Shown here: positions 1 to 8,034 of the stretch, piece after piece
How positions within the stretch are numbered: position 1 is the stretch's first letter
How the letters are laid out: each line of letters starts with the position of its first letter
DNA from: Armatimonadota bacterium
GTDB lineage: Bacteria > Armatimonadota > Armatimonadia > Armatimonadales > Armatimonadaceae
Reading direction: 5' to 3'
NCBI GenBank assembly: GCA_014381035.1
Contig: JACMIS010000699.1
Coordinates: forward strand, 1-15,092
Length of the DNA: 15,092 bases
Notes under the pieces: model-generated
The model's database searches: none
The model's input: only the letters and a program-made list of their open reading frames with translations
What the model was told of the DNA's origin: nothing
Program-made: the position numbers and the translations under genes

Positions 1-2216
1 AACGTTGGACGGATGCCGCGCAACTGTATCGAGGCGAACTGCTACCGGGTTTTTGGGACGATTGGATCGTGGCGGAACGAGAGCGATTGGAGGCGTCTTT
101 CGAGATCGTTCGCCAGAAAACCGACGCGATACAGCCTGTTCCTTATGTCTCGTTTCAAGAAGAACCGAATCGTTTCTTCGGGCGCGAAGACGAGATAGAG
201 CATATGGGAACACTACTCACCGAAAACCGCGTGGTCACCCTGATGGGTCCGGGCGGTGTCGGGAAGACACGACTCGCCCTGACCGCCGCCCGGCGTCATG
301 CCGCGATTTTCCCAGGTGGCGTTTGGTTGGTCCCGCTCGCCGATATTCGCGAGGCAGGGCGTCTTCTTCCCGCAATACGCGACGCGCTCGGTCTTCCTCG
401 CAGTCCGACCGACGACCCACGCAGTCAGATAATAAATCGCTTGACCGGCGACTCATCTTGTTTGCTGGTGCTGGACAACTTCGAGCAGATCGCCGCACTG
501 GGTGCGCCGGTGATTGCGTCACTGATCGACCGCGTTCGGAATCTGACCTGCCTGGTGACGTCACGACGGCGACTCGGCATCGCCAGCGAACGGCAGAAGA
601 CGGTCGCTTCGTTAGAAATCGCGCCGAGCGTCGCGCTATTCTGCGACCGCGCCCAGACCCTACCCACTCCAGGTACGGCAGACCTGTGTCGCGATCTCGA
701 AGGAATCCCGCTGGCAATCGAACTGTGTGCTGCAAGAGCCGGTGTTTTCACTATCGCCGAGATACGAGCAAAACTCGCGGAACCATTCACCTTTCTCTGG
801 TCGTCCGATTCCGACAAATCGTCGCGCCACCGCTCCTTATTCGCGGCGATCCAGTGGAGCTACCGTCTTCTAACGCCGGAGCAACGTCGGTTTTTCGCAC
901 GGCTTTCGGTGTTCCGGGGCGGCTGGACATGCGAAGCGGCAGAAAAAGTGTGCGAAGAAATCGGTGCCGCAGAATACCTATCCCAGCTTCGCGAGCGGTC
1001 GTTACTGGTTGCTGAGGAGAAGGATGGCATTATCCGATTTCGGCTACTGGAAAGTCTGCGAACATTCGCCAAAGAACGCCTGACGCCCGAGGAACGGGTA
1101 TTTCTTCACAAACGCCATGGCGAATATTTCCGTTCCTTCGCCGCGGAGCGTCATGCCGAGATGGAGGGGACAAACGCGGCGCGGGCTTTGGACCGATTAG
1201 AGGCGGATCACGACAACTTCCGTGCGGCTCTCGAACACGCCGATAGCGAGGAGAAGATTCGGCTGGTCGCCGAGCTTTGGAAGTTCTGGGAGATCCGGGG
1301 GTACTACGCGGAAGGACGCGAGCGTATTGCGGCGGCTCTGGCGGAATCATCCCGCTCGGACGATGACCGGGCGAAGGCGTTAAGCGCGTTGGGTGCGCTC
1401 GCTTACGCACAAGGCGATCACGATGCCGCATTGTCGGCGCAAGACGAAGCGGTGCGCACCGCGCAGGATGCTTCCGTTGCCGCCAAAGCCCGGAATAACC
1501 GCGCACTGACGCTCATGCGTCTGGACCGACTGGCGGAGGCGGAAGATTCGTTCACGGAAGCCCGCGCGTTTTTCGTCGCTCTCGGGAATCGTACCGGCGA
1601 ATGCGCGGCATTGAATAATCTCGGTATCGTCCGTAGACGGCGTGGCGATTTAGACGGTGCCCGCGCCGTTTTGGAGGCGGCGATCCGGCTCGCCCGGGAC
1701 GCGAACAATCAACAAAGTCTTGCTTTCGGTCTGAACGGTCTCGCTCTGGTGCTTATACAGGCGGGTCAACTCAGCGCGGCGGAATGCCAGTTCACCGAAA
1801 GCCTGGCGATTAAGCGGGAGTTGAAAGACCGTGCGGGCGTCATTTCCGCGCTTGCCAATCTCGGAGCTCTCGCCACCGAGCAAGGCAAGTACGACCGTGC
1901 CCTGTCACTGCAGTCGGAGGCACTCATGTTGCGTATCGAACTTGGTATGCAACACGGTATTTTGGAGAGTATCAACGGCTTCGCCCTTCTCGCCCATGCT
2001 ACGGGCGCATCGGATCGTGCCGCGACCCTGCTCGGTGCTCAAGTCGCTCTCGGAAAAAAGATGGGCAGTCCGCTCCCTCACGCAACAATCAGCGACGCCG
2101 AAGCGGCGATACGCTCCGCATTGAGCGAGGCGATGTTCCAAAAGGCATTCGTGCGCGGCGAAGCCATGACCATGACCGAAGCCACGGAGTTCGCACTCGG
2201 CACACTCACGGGATAA
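1..2216 (+). CDS. BTAD / NB-ARC / TPR (AfsR-like STAND) regulator, 5'-truncated by window edge
   Basis: The reading frame is open from the left edge (first full codon at 3), so the start lies outside the window; the GTG at 69 is probably internal. The first residues (AAQLYRGELLPGFWDDW, then AERERL) match the end of a bacterial transcriptional activator domain (BTAD). An NB-ARC-type ATPase follows: Walker A GPGGVGKT at 246-269, Walker B LLVLDNFEQ around 462-490, a GIPLAIEL motif (the GLPLA sensor) and a winged-helix-like segment ending SVFRGGW. From about 1370 to 2050 there are tandem helical repeats of TPR type. Known AfsR/SARP-like proteins carry a DNA-binding domain before BTAD; that part, if present, is upstream and unseen. 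The protein is inferred to be a cytoplasmic ATP-dependent signalling regulator. Its target is unknown; the envelope gene pair downstream is a candidate only by position. The family call is firm, the DNA-binding role is not. Confidence 0.9.
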   Translation, partial: RWTDAAQLYRGELLPGFWDDWIVAERERLEASFEIVRQKTDAIQPVPYVSFQEEPNRFFGREDEIEHMGTLLTENRVVTLMGPGGVGKTRLALTAARRHAAIFPGGVWLVPLADIREAGRLLPAIRDALGLPRSPTDDPRSQIINRLTGDSSCLLVLDNFEQIAALGAPVIASLIDRVRNLTCLVTSRRRLGIASERQKTVASLEIAPSVALFCDRAQTLPTPGTADLCRDLEGIPLAIELCAARAGVFTIAEIRAKLAEPFTFLWSSDSDKSSRHRSLFAAIQWSYRLLTPEQRRFFARLSVFRGGWTCEAAEKVCEEIGAAEYLSQLRERSLLVAEEKDGIIRFRLLESLRTFAKERLTPEERVFLHKRHGEYFRSFAAERHAEMEGTNAARALDRLEADHDNFRAALEHADSEEKIRLVAELWKFWEIRGYYAEGRERIAAALAESSRSDDDRAKALSALGALAYAQGDHDAALSAQDEAVRTAQDASVAAKARNNRALTLMRLDRLAEAEDSFTEARAFFVALGNRTGECAALNNLGIVRRRRGDLDGARAVLEAAIRLARDANNQQSLAFGLNGLALVLIQAGQLSAAECQFTESLAIKRELKDRAGVISALANLGALATEQGKYDRALSLQSEALMLRIELGMQHGILESINGFALLAHATGASDRAATLLGAQVALGKKMGSPLPHATISDAEAAIRSALSEAMFQKAFVRGEAMTMTEATEFALGTLTG

Positions 2217-2264
2217 CTAAACTACACGGGACCGATTCCCAACGTCGTAATTTCCCTGCCCGAA

Positions 2265-2283
2265 CGTTTACGATTTGTAAACG
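2265..2283. repeat. Perfect 7-bp inverted repeat (CGTTTAC-N5-GTAAACG)
   Basis: CGTTTAC at 2265-2271 is repeated in inverted orientation at 2277-2283 with a 5-nt spacer. It lies between the regulator stop (2216) and the lipoprotein start (2341). No T-run follows, so a terminator is unlikely; an operator for the downstream pair is possible. The rest of 2217-2340 shows no convincing promoter. Confidence 0.5.
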
Positions 2284-2325
2284 ATGGTCGGACAGAATGA
2301 CTCCAACATGGTGTTTTTCATCATC

Positions 2326-2331
2326 GAGGAG
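2326..2331 (+). promoter_or_regulatory. Shine-Dalgarno GAGGAG that sets the lipoprotein start
   Basis: GAGGAG is 9 nt upstream of the ATG at 2341 but only 3 nt upstream of the in-frame ATG at 2335. It lies downstream of the ATGs at 2284 and 2311. This favours 2341, which also leaves a compact Tat/lipoprotein signal peptide. Confidence 0.7.
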
Positions 2332-2340
2332 CAAATGGCA

Positions 2341-4371
2341 ATGACCGAATCTCAGGAACTTTCGCGACGGTGGTTTTTAAGTCTCTTATCTGGCGGGGCA
2401 CTCGCCATGACGCTCACAGGCTGCGGTGGTAGTGGCACTAACGATGGCGGGGGCGGAAATGACGCTGGCGGCGACTCGAACGACCTTTCGCCGGACGCTC
2501 ATTTTGATGCGCAATCGGCGATTTCCGGCTTCATCAATTCTCTCCCAGCACAGGATATGGGAGCGATGCAACAGAAGGTGCTGGAGTTCATGCGCGGCAG
2601 AAGCGAAATCACGGACTCCGGGCTTTGTGAGTCGGGTGTCTGGGCAATGTTCAAAAATGGATTCCCCCACGCTGTACTGCTGAACCGGGCACCCGTCGAC
2701 CTCGACGACAGCGATACGGATTTCTCGCGGGCGGCAGGGACAGGCGTACCCAAAGAGGGTGATGCACTGCTGATGAATGGGATGGTGAGTCCCGGTTACG
2801 CCAATGAAGCCGCCCGTATTCTGCCAGCACTGGCAAAAGGCGATTACAATCCTCGGGAGAGATCACCGAGCGTCAACGAACTCCGCGACATCGGGACACC
2901 CTCCTTTTTCTTTTATTCGTCACACGGCGGTCCTGTGGTAGGAGTCGGTGGTGTTCCCTATTTCGTCCTCTCCACGGCGACAGTAGTCACCAAGGATTTA
3001 ACGCTGGCACTACTGCCAGAAGCAAAAATAGGCTTGTTATGGTCTGTATCCGTGCCCAACGATACGCGGACGTTTTATGCCGTAACCCACCGCTGGATTT
3101 CCCGCTATTGGAAGTTTGCCCCGAGCAGCCTTGTTTGGATCAGTGCCTGTAGTAGCCAGAGTCCCGCGGCGCAGGAGATTGTCCAGGCGTGCATCGGCGT
3201 GGGTGCCGGAGCAGTCGCAGGCTACACGGATGTGGTGAGCTCGACCGATTCTGACCGTGTGCAACGGTTTATGATTGACCGTCTCGTAGGGGCGAATGTT
3301 TTATCCCCGAAGGAGGCGACACCGCAACGATCCTTCGACTACGACAAGTTGCTCGTCGCGTTAGCCGAGCAGGTTGGCAATTCCTTCCCCGCCCGCGATC
3401 CAATGACCAACGAGGTCATTCCCGGTAAATTTGTCAGTCTCAGAATCACTAAAGGGGTAGATAACTTCGGACTTCTCGCCCCATCGATAGCATATGTTCT
3501 CATCGACGAGACTACCGACAAGGCAATCCTGAAGGGGACATTTGGCATGGAAACGGGTGGTAAAGTCCTGATTGATGGTGTCGAGTCAGCGGTTGAACAA
3601 TGGGGCGAGAATGAAGTCCGTTGCAACCTGCCTCGTAGCGGGGCGGGATCGGCGGGCGATGTCCAGGTGATCATCCGTGAGCATAAAAGCAATGTGCGCC
3701 GCATCTCGCGCTGGACCATCGAGGGGAAATATGATGCGCAACCGAGCCTGGATGAGCCGTTCCAGATCGAGGGGGGCATGCGACTGGTGTTCCGTGCCGA
3801 TGTCGGCGAATACAGAGCAGATCCGGGCAAAGTCTTTATTCGCCCGACGCGCTATGCGATTGCGACGCGGGATTCGTCCGCAGAACTTTCTGCGAAAGGG
3901 ATTGTTAGTGAGGCTTGCAGCGAGGGCGGCGGAAGTGAGACACGGACATGGAGCGGGGAAGGCAGCTGGTTCCCGTTAGGATTTAATGCCGCCGGTCAAC
4001 CGCCGCAAGACCGGGGGATTATTGCCTATCTGTCGATTGACACTATAAATATGACCGGCGCTCTGGCAATCGGGTTTGGCTTCGCGGACCCGAATTCCAG
4101 CCCGTTCCGACAGACGGTGAACGATTGTGATGGGAATTCCTTTACAACCCCGATCCCGCCCTTTCCACCATCTATAGAACCGGTGGAGATGCGGATTCCG
4201 ACGGAGGAGTCAGATGTGGTCTTTCCCGTTCCTGGTAAAACCTTCGCCATCGGCGGCGGATGGGATATCCCCGGAGACAAAATGTCTTCGTCGGAAATCA
4301 ATACTACTTTTGAGTGGATCTCCGCGACCGCCGAGTTTCCCCCCGACCCGCAAGCCGCCCGTAGCCGTTGA
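2341..4371 (+). CDS. Tat-type lipoprotein with putative clan CD cysteine peptidase (caspase/gingipain-like) and IPT/TIG-like domain
   Basis: This is a 676-aa protein from the ATG at 2341. The N-terminus has SRRWFL, matching the twin-arginine motif, a short hydrophobic stretch and the lipobox LTGC with Cys28, then a Gly/Asp-rich linker, so it should be an exported, lipid-anchored protein. Around residue 195 is FFFYSSHGG and around 270 is VWISACSS, each after a hydrophobic strand. This His...Cys layout is the catalytic dyad pattern of clan CD peptidases (caspases, gingipains, clostripain, CHAT). The following GAGAVAGYTDVVSS resembles the strand and loop after the catalytic Cys in CHAT/C25 proteins. 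Residues about 380-450 look like an IPT/TIG immunoglobulin-like domain. The C-terminal 220 residues are unrecognised. The stop lies 10 nt before the next gene, implying one transcript. I see the signal and the motifs; peptidase activity is inferred and substrates are unknown. Confidence 0.75.
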   Translation: MTESQELSRRWFLSLLSGGALAMTLTGCGGSGTNDGGGGNDAGGDSNDLSPDAHFDAQSAISGFINSLPAQDMGAMQQKVLEFMRGRSEITDSGLCESGVWAMFKNGFPHAVLLNRAPVDLDDSDTDFSRAAGTGVPKEGDALLMNGMVSPGYANEAARILPALAKGDYNPRERSPSVNELRDIGTPSFFFYSSHGGPVVGVGGVPYFVLSTATVVTKDLTLALLPEAKIGLLWSVSVPNDTRTFYAVTHRWISRYWKFAPSSLVWISACSSQSPAAQEIVQACIGVGAGAVAGYTDVVSSTDSDRVQRFMIDRLVGANVLSPKEATPQRSFDYDKLLVALAEQVGNSFPARDPMTNEVIPGKFVSLRITKGVDNFGLLAPSIAYVLIDETTDKAILKGTFGMETGGKVLIDGVESAVEQWGENEVRCNLPRSGAGSAGDVQVIIREHKSNVRRISRWTIEGKYDAQPSLDEPFQIEGGMRLVFRADVGEYRADPGKVFIRPTRYAIATRDSSAELSAKGIVSEACSEGGGSETRTWSGEGSWFPLGFNAAGQPPQDRGIIAYLSIDTINMTGALAIGFGFADPNSSPFRQTVNDCDGNSFTTPIPPFPPSIEPVEMRIPTEESDVVFPVPGKTFAIGGGWDIPGDKMSSSEINTTFEWISATAEFPPDPQAARSR

Positions 4372-4381
4372 GGAGATACTG

Positions 4382-5935
4382 ATGCGACGTATATTTTTTG
4401 CTTTATTCTTGTCCCTCGCCGTTTTGGTTTTACCCGCCACTGCTGAAGAGGTTCCTGTTGCCGCGCCCGGTCCGCTAACCATGGCGGCGAAACGACTGAC
4501 ACAACCGCGCGCTGGCACCGCAGTGAAGGTGAAGGGGGCGACAAAGTTCACCCCGACTACCAAGCCGCTCCTTCTCGGAAAGATCACTGACGTGCTCGGG
4601 ACGGATGCCGAGAAGCGGTCTGCATTGCGCGACATTCTGGAAGCGGGCAAGAAGGCTTTCGATACGGTTGCGGCAAAAAACGGTTATGGGAACGATATAG
4701 CGTTCGCTCTCACCGCTTTCGTGTCGGCGCAGTGGAGTGTCGCTACCGGAAAAGAGTTGGATGACTCCTCTTCCGATACTTTGCTGGCGCAAACTACGGT
4801 TGTACTCTCCACAAACGAGATAAAAAACATTGCCGATGTCGAAAAACAGCAGTTCTATGAGTACTGCGTTTACATGGCGATTTTCACAACCACGATGCGG
4901 GACATTACGAAAGATGACCCGAAAGCCAGTGACGGTGGCAAAGCGTTCGCCGGACAATTGTTGGAAAAAATGCTCGGTGTCACCGCTGCACGGGTCCGTA
5001 TTTCGCCGAAAGGCTTGTTCCTCGTGGGCACGTCGGAAAATAATCCGCCAAAAGCAGCAACCGACACACCGGGCACAGACCTCCAATACACGCTTCCCGC
5101 CGAATGGCAGGCAGATGGTATGGCATTGAAACGGGGACCACGCAATACCGGTGACGATACTTTCTATGGGCTGGCGATCCTTCCACGTGTTCCAAAGCAG
5201 GGTAGTATGAGCCGGACGTTTCAGAATCTTTGGAAAGAGGTTGTTGAGCCGCGATTTGATACCAAAGGACACCGTCCGTTTCCTTTACCACGCCGGTTTC
5301 CTAACGGTGTCACCCTTGTCTTTGATGGCGGCTATGTGCTGGCGAAACCCGGTGGCGAATCTCGCCATGTTTTTTTGTATGTCGTTGATGCGGGAACGGA
5401 CGTTATCCCACTTATCGGAATTGAATCCTTTGGCTACTCCGGCTTGCAATCGGGAGAAGAGAAGAATGTCGAAGCGTTTTTTAACAGTCTGCGTCTGCGT
5501 GGCGGTGCGCCTGCCAGCGACAAACCGTTCTTTACGGACCGTGCCGCACTTGTCGGAACCTGGCATACGGGATCCAGTTCATCGCTGGATTTCGTATCCG
5601 CGAGCGGCGCGTTTGTCGGCTCACGTGTGACCTTTGTTGACAACAAATTTACGCTCCGTGCCGATGGTACCTACGACCAGACGCTTCTGACCATGATCGC
5701 GGGGGATGCACGTCGCCCCGGAAAGATCACCGGTCGGTGGACCTTTCAGGACGGAATTCTCACAATGGCTCCGGAAAAAGTCACCGGGGACGTCGACGAT
5801 AAGCCGATCCGGCAGAAAGTACTCACTGTGGGAGTTGCCGCCAACGGCAAAACCCTCCTGGTCTTCGACGGGCGACTCTCCTTGCTCGCGGAGGAACGAG
5901 GCGGACTACCGGTTTACGAGAAACAAACACCGTGA
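4382..5935 (+). CDS. Sec-secreted protein of unknown function with lipocalin-like C-terminal domain
   Basis: This is a 517-aa protein. AGGAG at 4371-4375, 6 nt before the ATG at 4382, fixes the start; the frame is open upstream to 4214, but that part overlaps the previous gene and has no signal peptide. The first 21 residues are a clean signal peptide (RR, long hydrophobic core, cleavage after ATA). Residues about 55-210 are helical and vaguely recall secreted domains of the DUF6683 type; I hold that loosely. Residues about 210-370 are of mixed character without recognised motifs. From about residue 386 (LVGTWHT, FTLRADGTY, GRWTFQDGILTM) the pattern is that of a small lipocalin-like beta barrel. 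The 10-nt gap to the preceding Tat lipoprotein suggests co-translation and possibly a shared job outside the cytoplasm. It could be a substrate, inhibitor or partner of that putative peptidase; nothing in the sequence decides this. Confidence 0.75.
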   Translation: MRRIFFALFLSLAVLVLPATAEEVPVAAPGPLTMAAKRLTQPRAGTAVKVKGATKFTPTTKPLLLGKITDVLGTDAEKRSALRDILEAGKKAFDTVAAKNGYGNDIAFALTAFVSAQWSVATGKELDDSSSDTLLAQTTVVLSTNEIKNIADVEKQQFYEYCVYMAIFTTTMRDITKDDPKASDGGKAFAGQLLEKMLGVTAARVRISPKGLFLVGTSENNPPKAATDTPGTDLQYTLPAEWQADGMALKRGPRNTGDDTFYGLAILPRVPKQGSMSRTFQNLWKEVVEPRFDTKGHRPFPLPRRFPNGVTLVFDGGYVLAKPGGESRHVFLYVVDAGTDVIPLIGIESFGYSGLQSGEEKNVEAFFNSLRLRGGAPASDKPFFTDRAALVGTWHTGSSSSLDFVSASGAFVGSRVTFVDNKFTLRADGTYDQTLLTMIAGDARRPGKITGRWTFQDGILTMAPEKVTGDVDDKPIRQKVLTVGVAANGKTLLVFDGRLSLLAEERGGLPVYEKQTP

Positions 5936-5978
5936 GAGGAATGAGAAAAGAAGGATACCGTGTGTCAGAGGAGGCTCA

Positions 5979-6857
5979 CTACGCCGGATATTTCCTCCCC
6001 CAAATCAGGTGATAGTACAGCAAAGCCTCGGTCGCGCCACCGATGCTCAGCCGTGGGGTAAGCAACTCGACAAGTTCCGTTTGTGTAAACCGCTTGAAGT
6101 AGATACCGCCGTCGTGGTGCCCTTCTTTCTGTGCGTTCCACGAGATAGGCGGTCCCCAACGATACGCCGATAATGCGAAGCGGGAGCCGGATTCGCGGGC
6201 GGTCATGACCCGAAGCATATCCGCGACGGCTCGGTCGCGTGTGGCTTCGGTAGGAATGTGCTCGTACACCCCGAAAGTGCCGACGCGATCAAATACGTTC
6301 GAGCGAAGCGGGAGTTGCGATAGGTCTGCTTGAACGAAAAGCGTTTTTGCGGCTTGTTCCGGGGAAAGTTTCCGTTTGGCAACGCGGAGCGACTCCATCG
6401 AAAAGTCCACGCACAAAAGCCCGCGGACCCGATCCGCAAAAAAAGGCGTCATTCGTCCGGTCCCGCACCCTCCCTCCAAAAGCAGATGCCCCGGTTCGAG
6501 TCGCAGGTATTGTAGTGTGATCGGTACCTCGACTGAGGTGAACAGACGCAGACCAAGCATGTTATCGTAATCGCCCACTTGAGCGTCACGGGCGTGCATC
6601 TCGGAACGTTTTTCCGCGTCCTCCGTGGTTGCGCTGTCGCGGAGTGACGGCGGCAACAAACACGGAATCCCATCGCGTACCGGGTAAGTTCGCCCCGAAT
6701 CTGACGCGGTAAGCGTGCCGGATTCGGTGACGCCGTCCCAGCCCGTGAGTGCCGCCCCTGTTTCGGGGCATTGCAAGAACGATAATAGTTCGGCGCGAAC
6801 CGAAGAAAGTGCAGATGTCACGCCGCAGATTGTAACGGTTCGCGCCGGGTTCGTCAA
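5979..6857 (-). CDS. Class I SAM-dependent methyltransferase with degenerate Trm112-like N-terminus
   Basis: Up to 292 aa. SAM-binding motif I is EGGCGTGR at residues about 128-135, with the acidic residue of the next strand in CVDFSMESL (Asp151), followed by VQADLSQLPL and the FDRVGTFGVYEHI stretch typical of Methyltransf_11-type enzymes. The N-terminus (LLSFLQCPETGAALTG through YPVRDGIPCLLPP) resembles the Trm112-like zinc ribbon often fused to such enzymes, but only single Cys residues remain where CxxC pairs are expected. The start is uncertain: TTG at 6857 gives the longest form, GTG at 6821 is an alternative, and neither has a clear Shine-Dalgarno. It lies 15 nt after the oxidoreductase stop, so it is probably co-transcribed and perhaps translationally coupled. 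The substrate is unknown; O- or C-methylation of a small molecule such as a quinone is only a guess. It converges on the secreted-protein gene across 43 nt with no visible terminator hairpin. Confidence 0.85.
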   Translation of the reverse strand: MTNPARTVTICGVTSALSSVRAELLSFLQCPETGAALTGWDGVTESGTLTASDSGRTYPVRDGIPCLLPPSLRDSATTEDAEKRSEMHARDAQVGDYDNMLGLRLFTSVEVPITLQYLRLEPGHLLLEGGCGTGRMTPFFADRVRGLLCVDFSMESLRVAKRKLSPEQAAKTLFVQADLSQLPLRSNVFDRVGTFGVYEHIPTEATRDRAVADMLRVMTARESGSRFALSAYRWGPPISWNAQKEGHHDGGIYFKRFTQTELVELLTPRLSIGGATEALLYYHLIWGRKYPA

Positions 6858-6872
6858 ACGGGGTTACATTTT

Positions 6873-7901
6873 CTACTCCGCGATGCGTATCACGACTTTA
6901 CCGAAATGCGAGCCGCTCGACAGGTGGGCGAGTGCCGCACGGGTTTCCGAGAAAGGGAAAACGCGGTCAATTACCGGCTTCAACCGGGCTTGTGAAATAG
7001 CACGGTTCATGTTCTCGAACATCTCCCGACTGCCGACCAGAATACCGCGCACCGTGATTGATTTGAGCAGGATCGAAATCGGGTCAATCGGAGCCGCGTC
7101 CTGCACAGTCAGGACGCCGATCAACGCGATATGTCCACCCGCTTTGACCGATTGGAATGACTGCGGCAGCGTTCCTGCTCCACCGACCTCGATCACATGG
7201 TCTACGCCCAAACCGCCTTCGGTCATATCGCGGGCGGCGACACCCCATTCCGGCGTGGTTTTGTAGTTGATGATTGCATCCGCGCCCGACTCTTTCGCGC
7301 GGGCGAGTTTGGCATCGCTCGACGACGTAGCGATGACTCGCGCCCCCGCCAACTTAGCGAACTGTAAGGCGAACAAAGAAACACCGCCGGTTCCCTGGAC
7401 CAACACGGTTTCCCCGGCTTGCAGGTTGCCGGAAACGAAAAGCCCGTTCCATGCCGTCACTGCCGCGCAGGGGAGTGTTGCGGCTTCCTCGTAGGACAGG
7501 TGATCCGGTATTTTTACCAAGCCGGTTTCGGAAAGGGTGACGTGCTCCTGCAACATTCCGGGTAGCGGACCGCCGAGTGTCGAGGTTTGCCAGTACGCCG
7601 CTTTGAATTCGCCGCTGTGCCAGTCCTGTGTAAACGCACCCGCGACACGGTCGCCGATTTTCCACCGGGTCACACCCTCGCCCACACCGACCACCTCCCC
7701 GGCACCATCCGAAAGTGGCACTAATGGCAGGGGCTGATTCGGATTATACCAACCGTTCACCATCATCCAGTCGCGGTAATTGAGCGAGGCCGCATGGACA
7801 CGGATCAATACGTGACCTGGTTTTGGTGCTTCGGGCTCCGGTAGATCAATAATCGTTAGCGAATCCAATCCCCACGTATTCTGTATCTGTATGGATTTCA
7901 T
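6873..7901 (-). CDS. Medium-chain NAD(P)H-dependent oxidoreductase (quinone oxidoreductase / zinc-free ADH-like)
   Basis: 342 aa, the usual length for the MDR superfamily. The N-terminal GroES-like domain shows PGHVLIRVHAASLNYRDW and SDGAGEVVGVGEGVTRWKIGDRV. The Rossmann domain has VLVQGTGGVSLFALQFAK as dinucleotide loop and GADAIINY downstream. The catalytic zinc ligand (Cys of the CGTD-type motif) is replaced by NYRD and the structural-zinc Cys cluster is absent, so it belongs with zinc-independent quinone-oxidoreductase-like members, although close homologues are often labelled zinc-dependent alcohol dehydrogenase. It would transfer hydride between NAD(P)H and an unknown quinone, enal or alcohol in the cytoplasm. 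The start is set by GAAAGG (7911-7916 complement) 9 nt upstream of the ATG. It leads a probable two-gene operon with the methyltransferase. Confidence 0.92.
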   Translation of the reverse strand: MKSIQIQNTWGLDSLTIIDLPEPEAPKPGHVLIRVHAASLNYRDWMMVNGWYNPNQPLPLVPLSDGAGEVVGVGEGVTRWKIGDRVAGAFTQDWHSGEFKAAYWQTSTLGGPLPGMLQEHVTLSETGLVKIPDHLSYEEAATLPCAAVTAWNGLFVSGNLQAGETVLVQGTGGVSLFALQFAKLAGARVIATSSSDAKLARAKESGADAIINYKTTPEWGVAARDMTEGGLGVDHVIEVGGAGTLPQSFQSVKAGGHIALIGVLTVQDAAPIDPISILLKSITVRGILVGSREMFENMNRAISQARLKPVIDRVFPFSETRAALAHLSSGSHFGKVVIRIAE

Positions 7902-8034
7902 GGTCAGATACCTTTCTCTTAGGCGGCATCGCGATTAAATTCTGTCGGAGTTTGACGCCGCATCTTATACAGCGGTTACAGGAAGAGGCGGTGGTTGGTT
8001 CCCGAAACGTTGAGAGTCATTTATCACGGTGCCA

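Noticed and set aside
5..1015. 336-codon open frame overlapping the NB-ARC gene
   Set aside because: Arg/Ser-rich low-complexity translation without motifs; the frame starting at 3 carries BTAD, Walker A and Walker B. It is an out-of-frame shadow in GC-rich DNA.
4214..4381. Upstream extension of the secreted protein gene
   Set aside because: It overlaps the lipoprotein gene by about 160 nt, has no signal peptide at its N-terminus, and AGGAG sits right before the ATG at 4382.
4475..5272. 265-codon open frame antisense to the secreted protein gene
   Set aside because: No ribosome-binding site and no recognisable domain; the sense frame has a signal peptide, Shine-Dalgarno and operon spacing.
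1..5935. Complete NLR-caspase antiphage system
   Set aside because: The peptidase-like protein has a strong Tat lipoprotein signal, placing it outside the cytoplasm, and the regulator resembles AfsR-type transcription factors. No defence gene is nearby.
7964..7969. TATAAG on the minus strand as -10 box for the oxidoreductase
   Set aside because: No -35-like hexamer at a suitable distance, so I could not support a promoter in 7902-8034.
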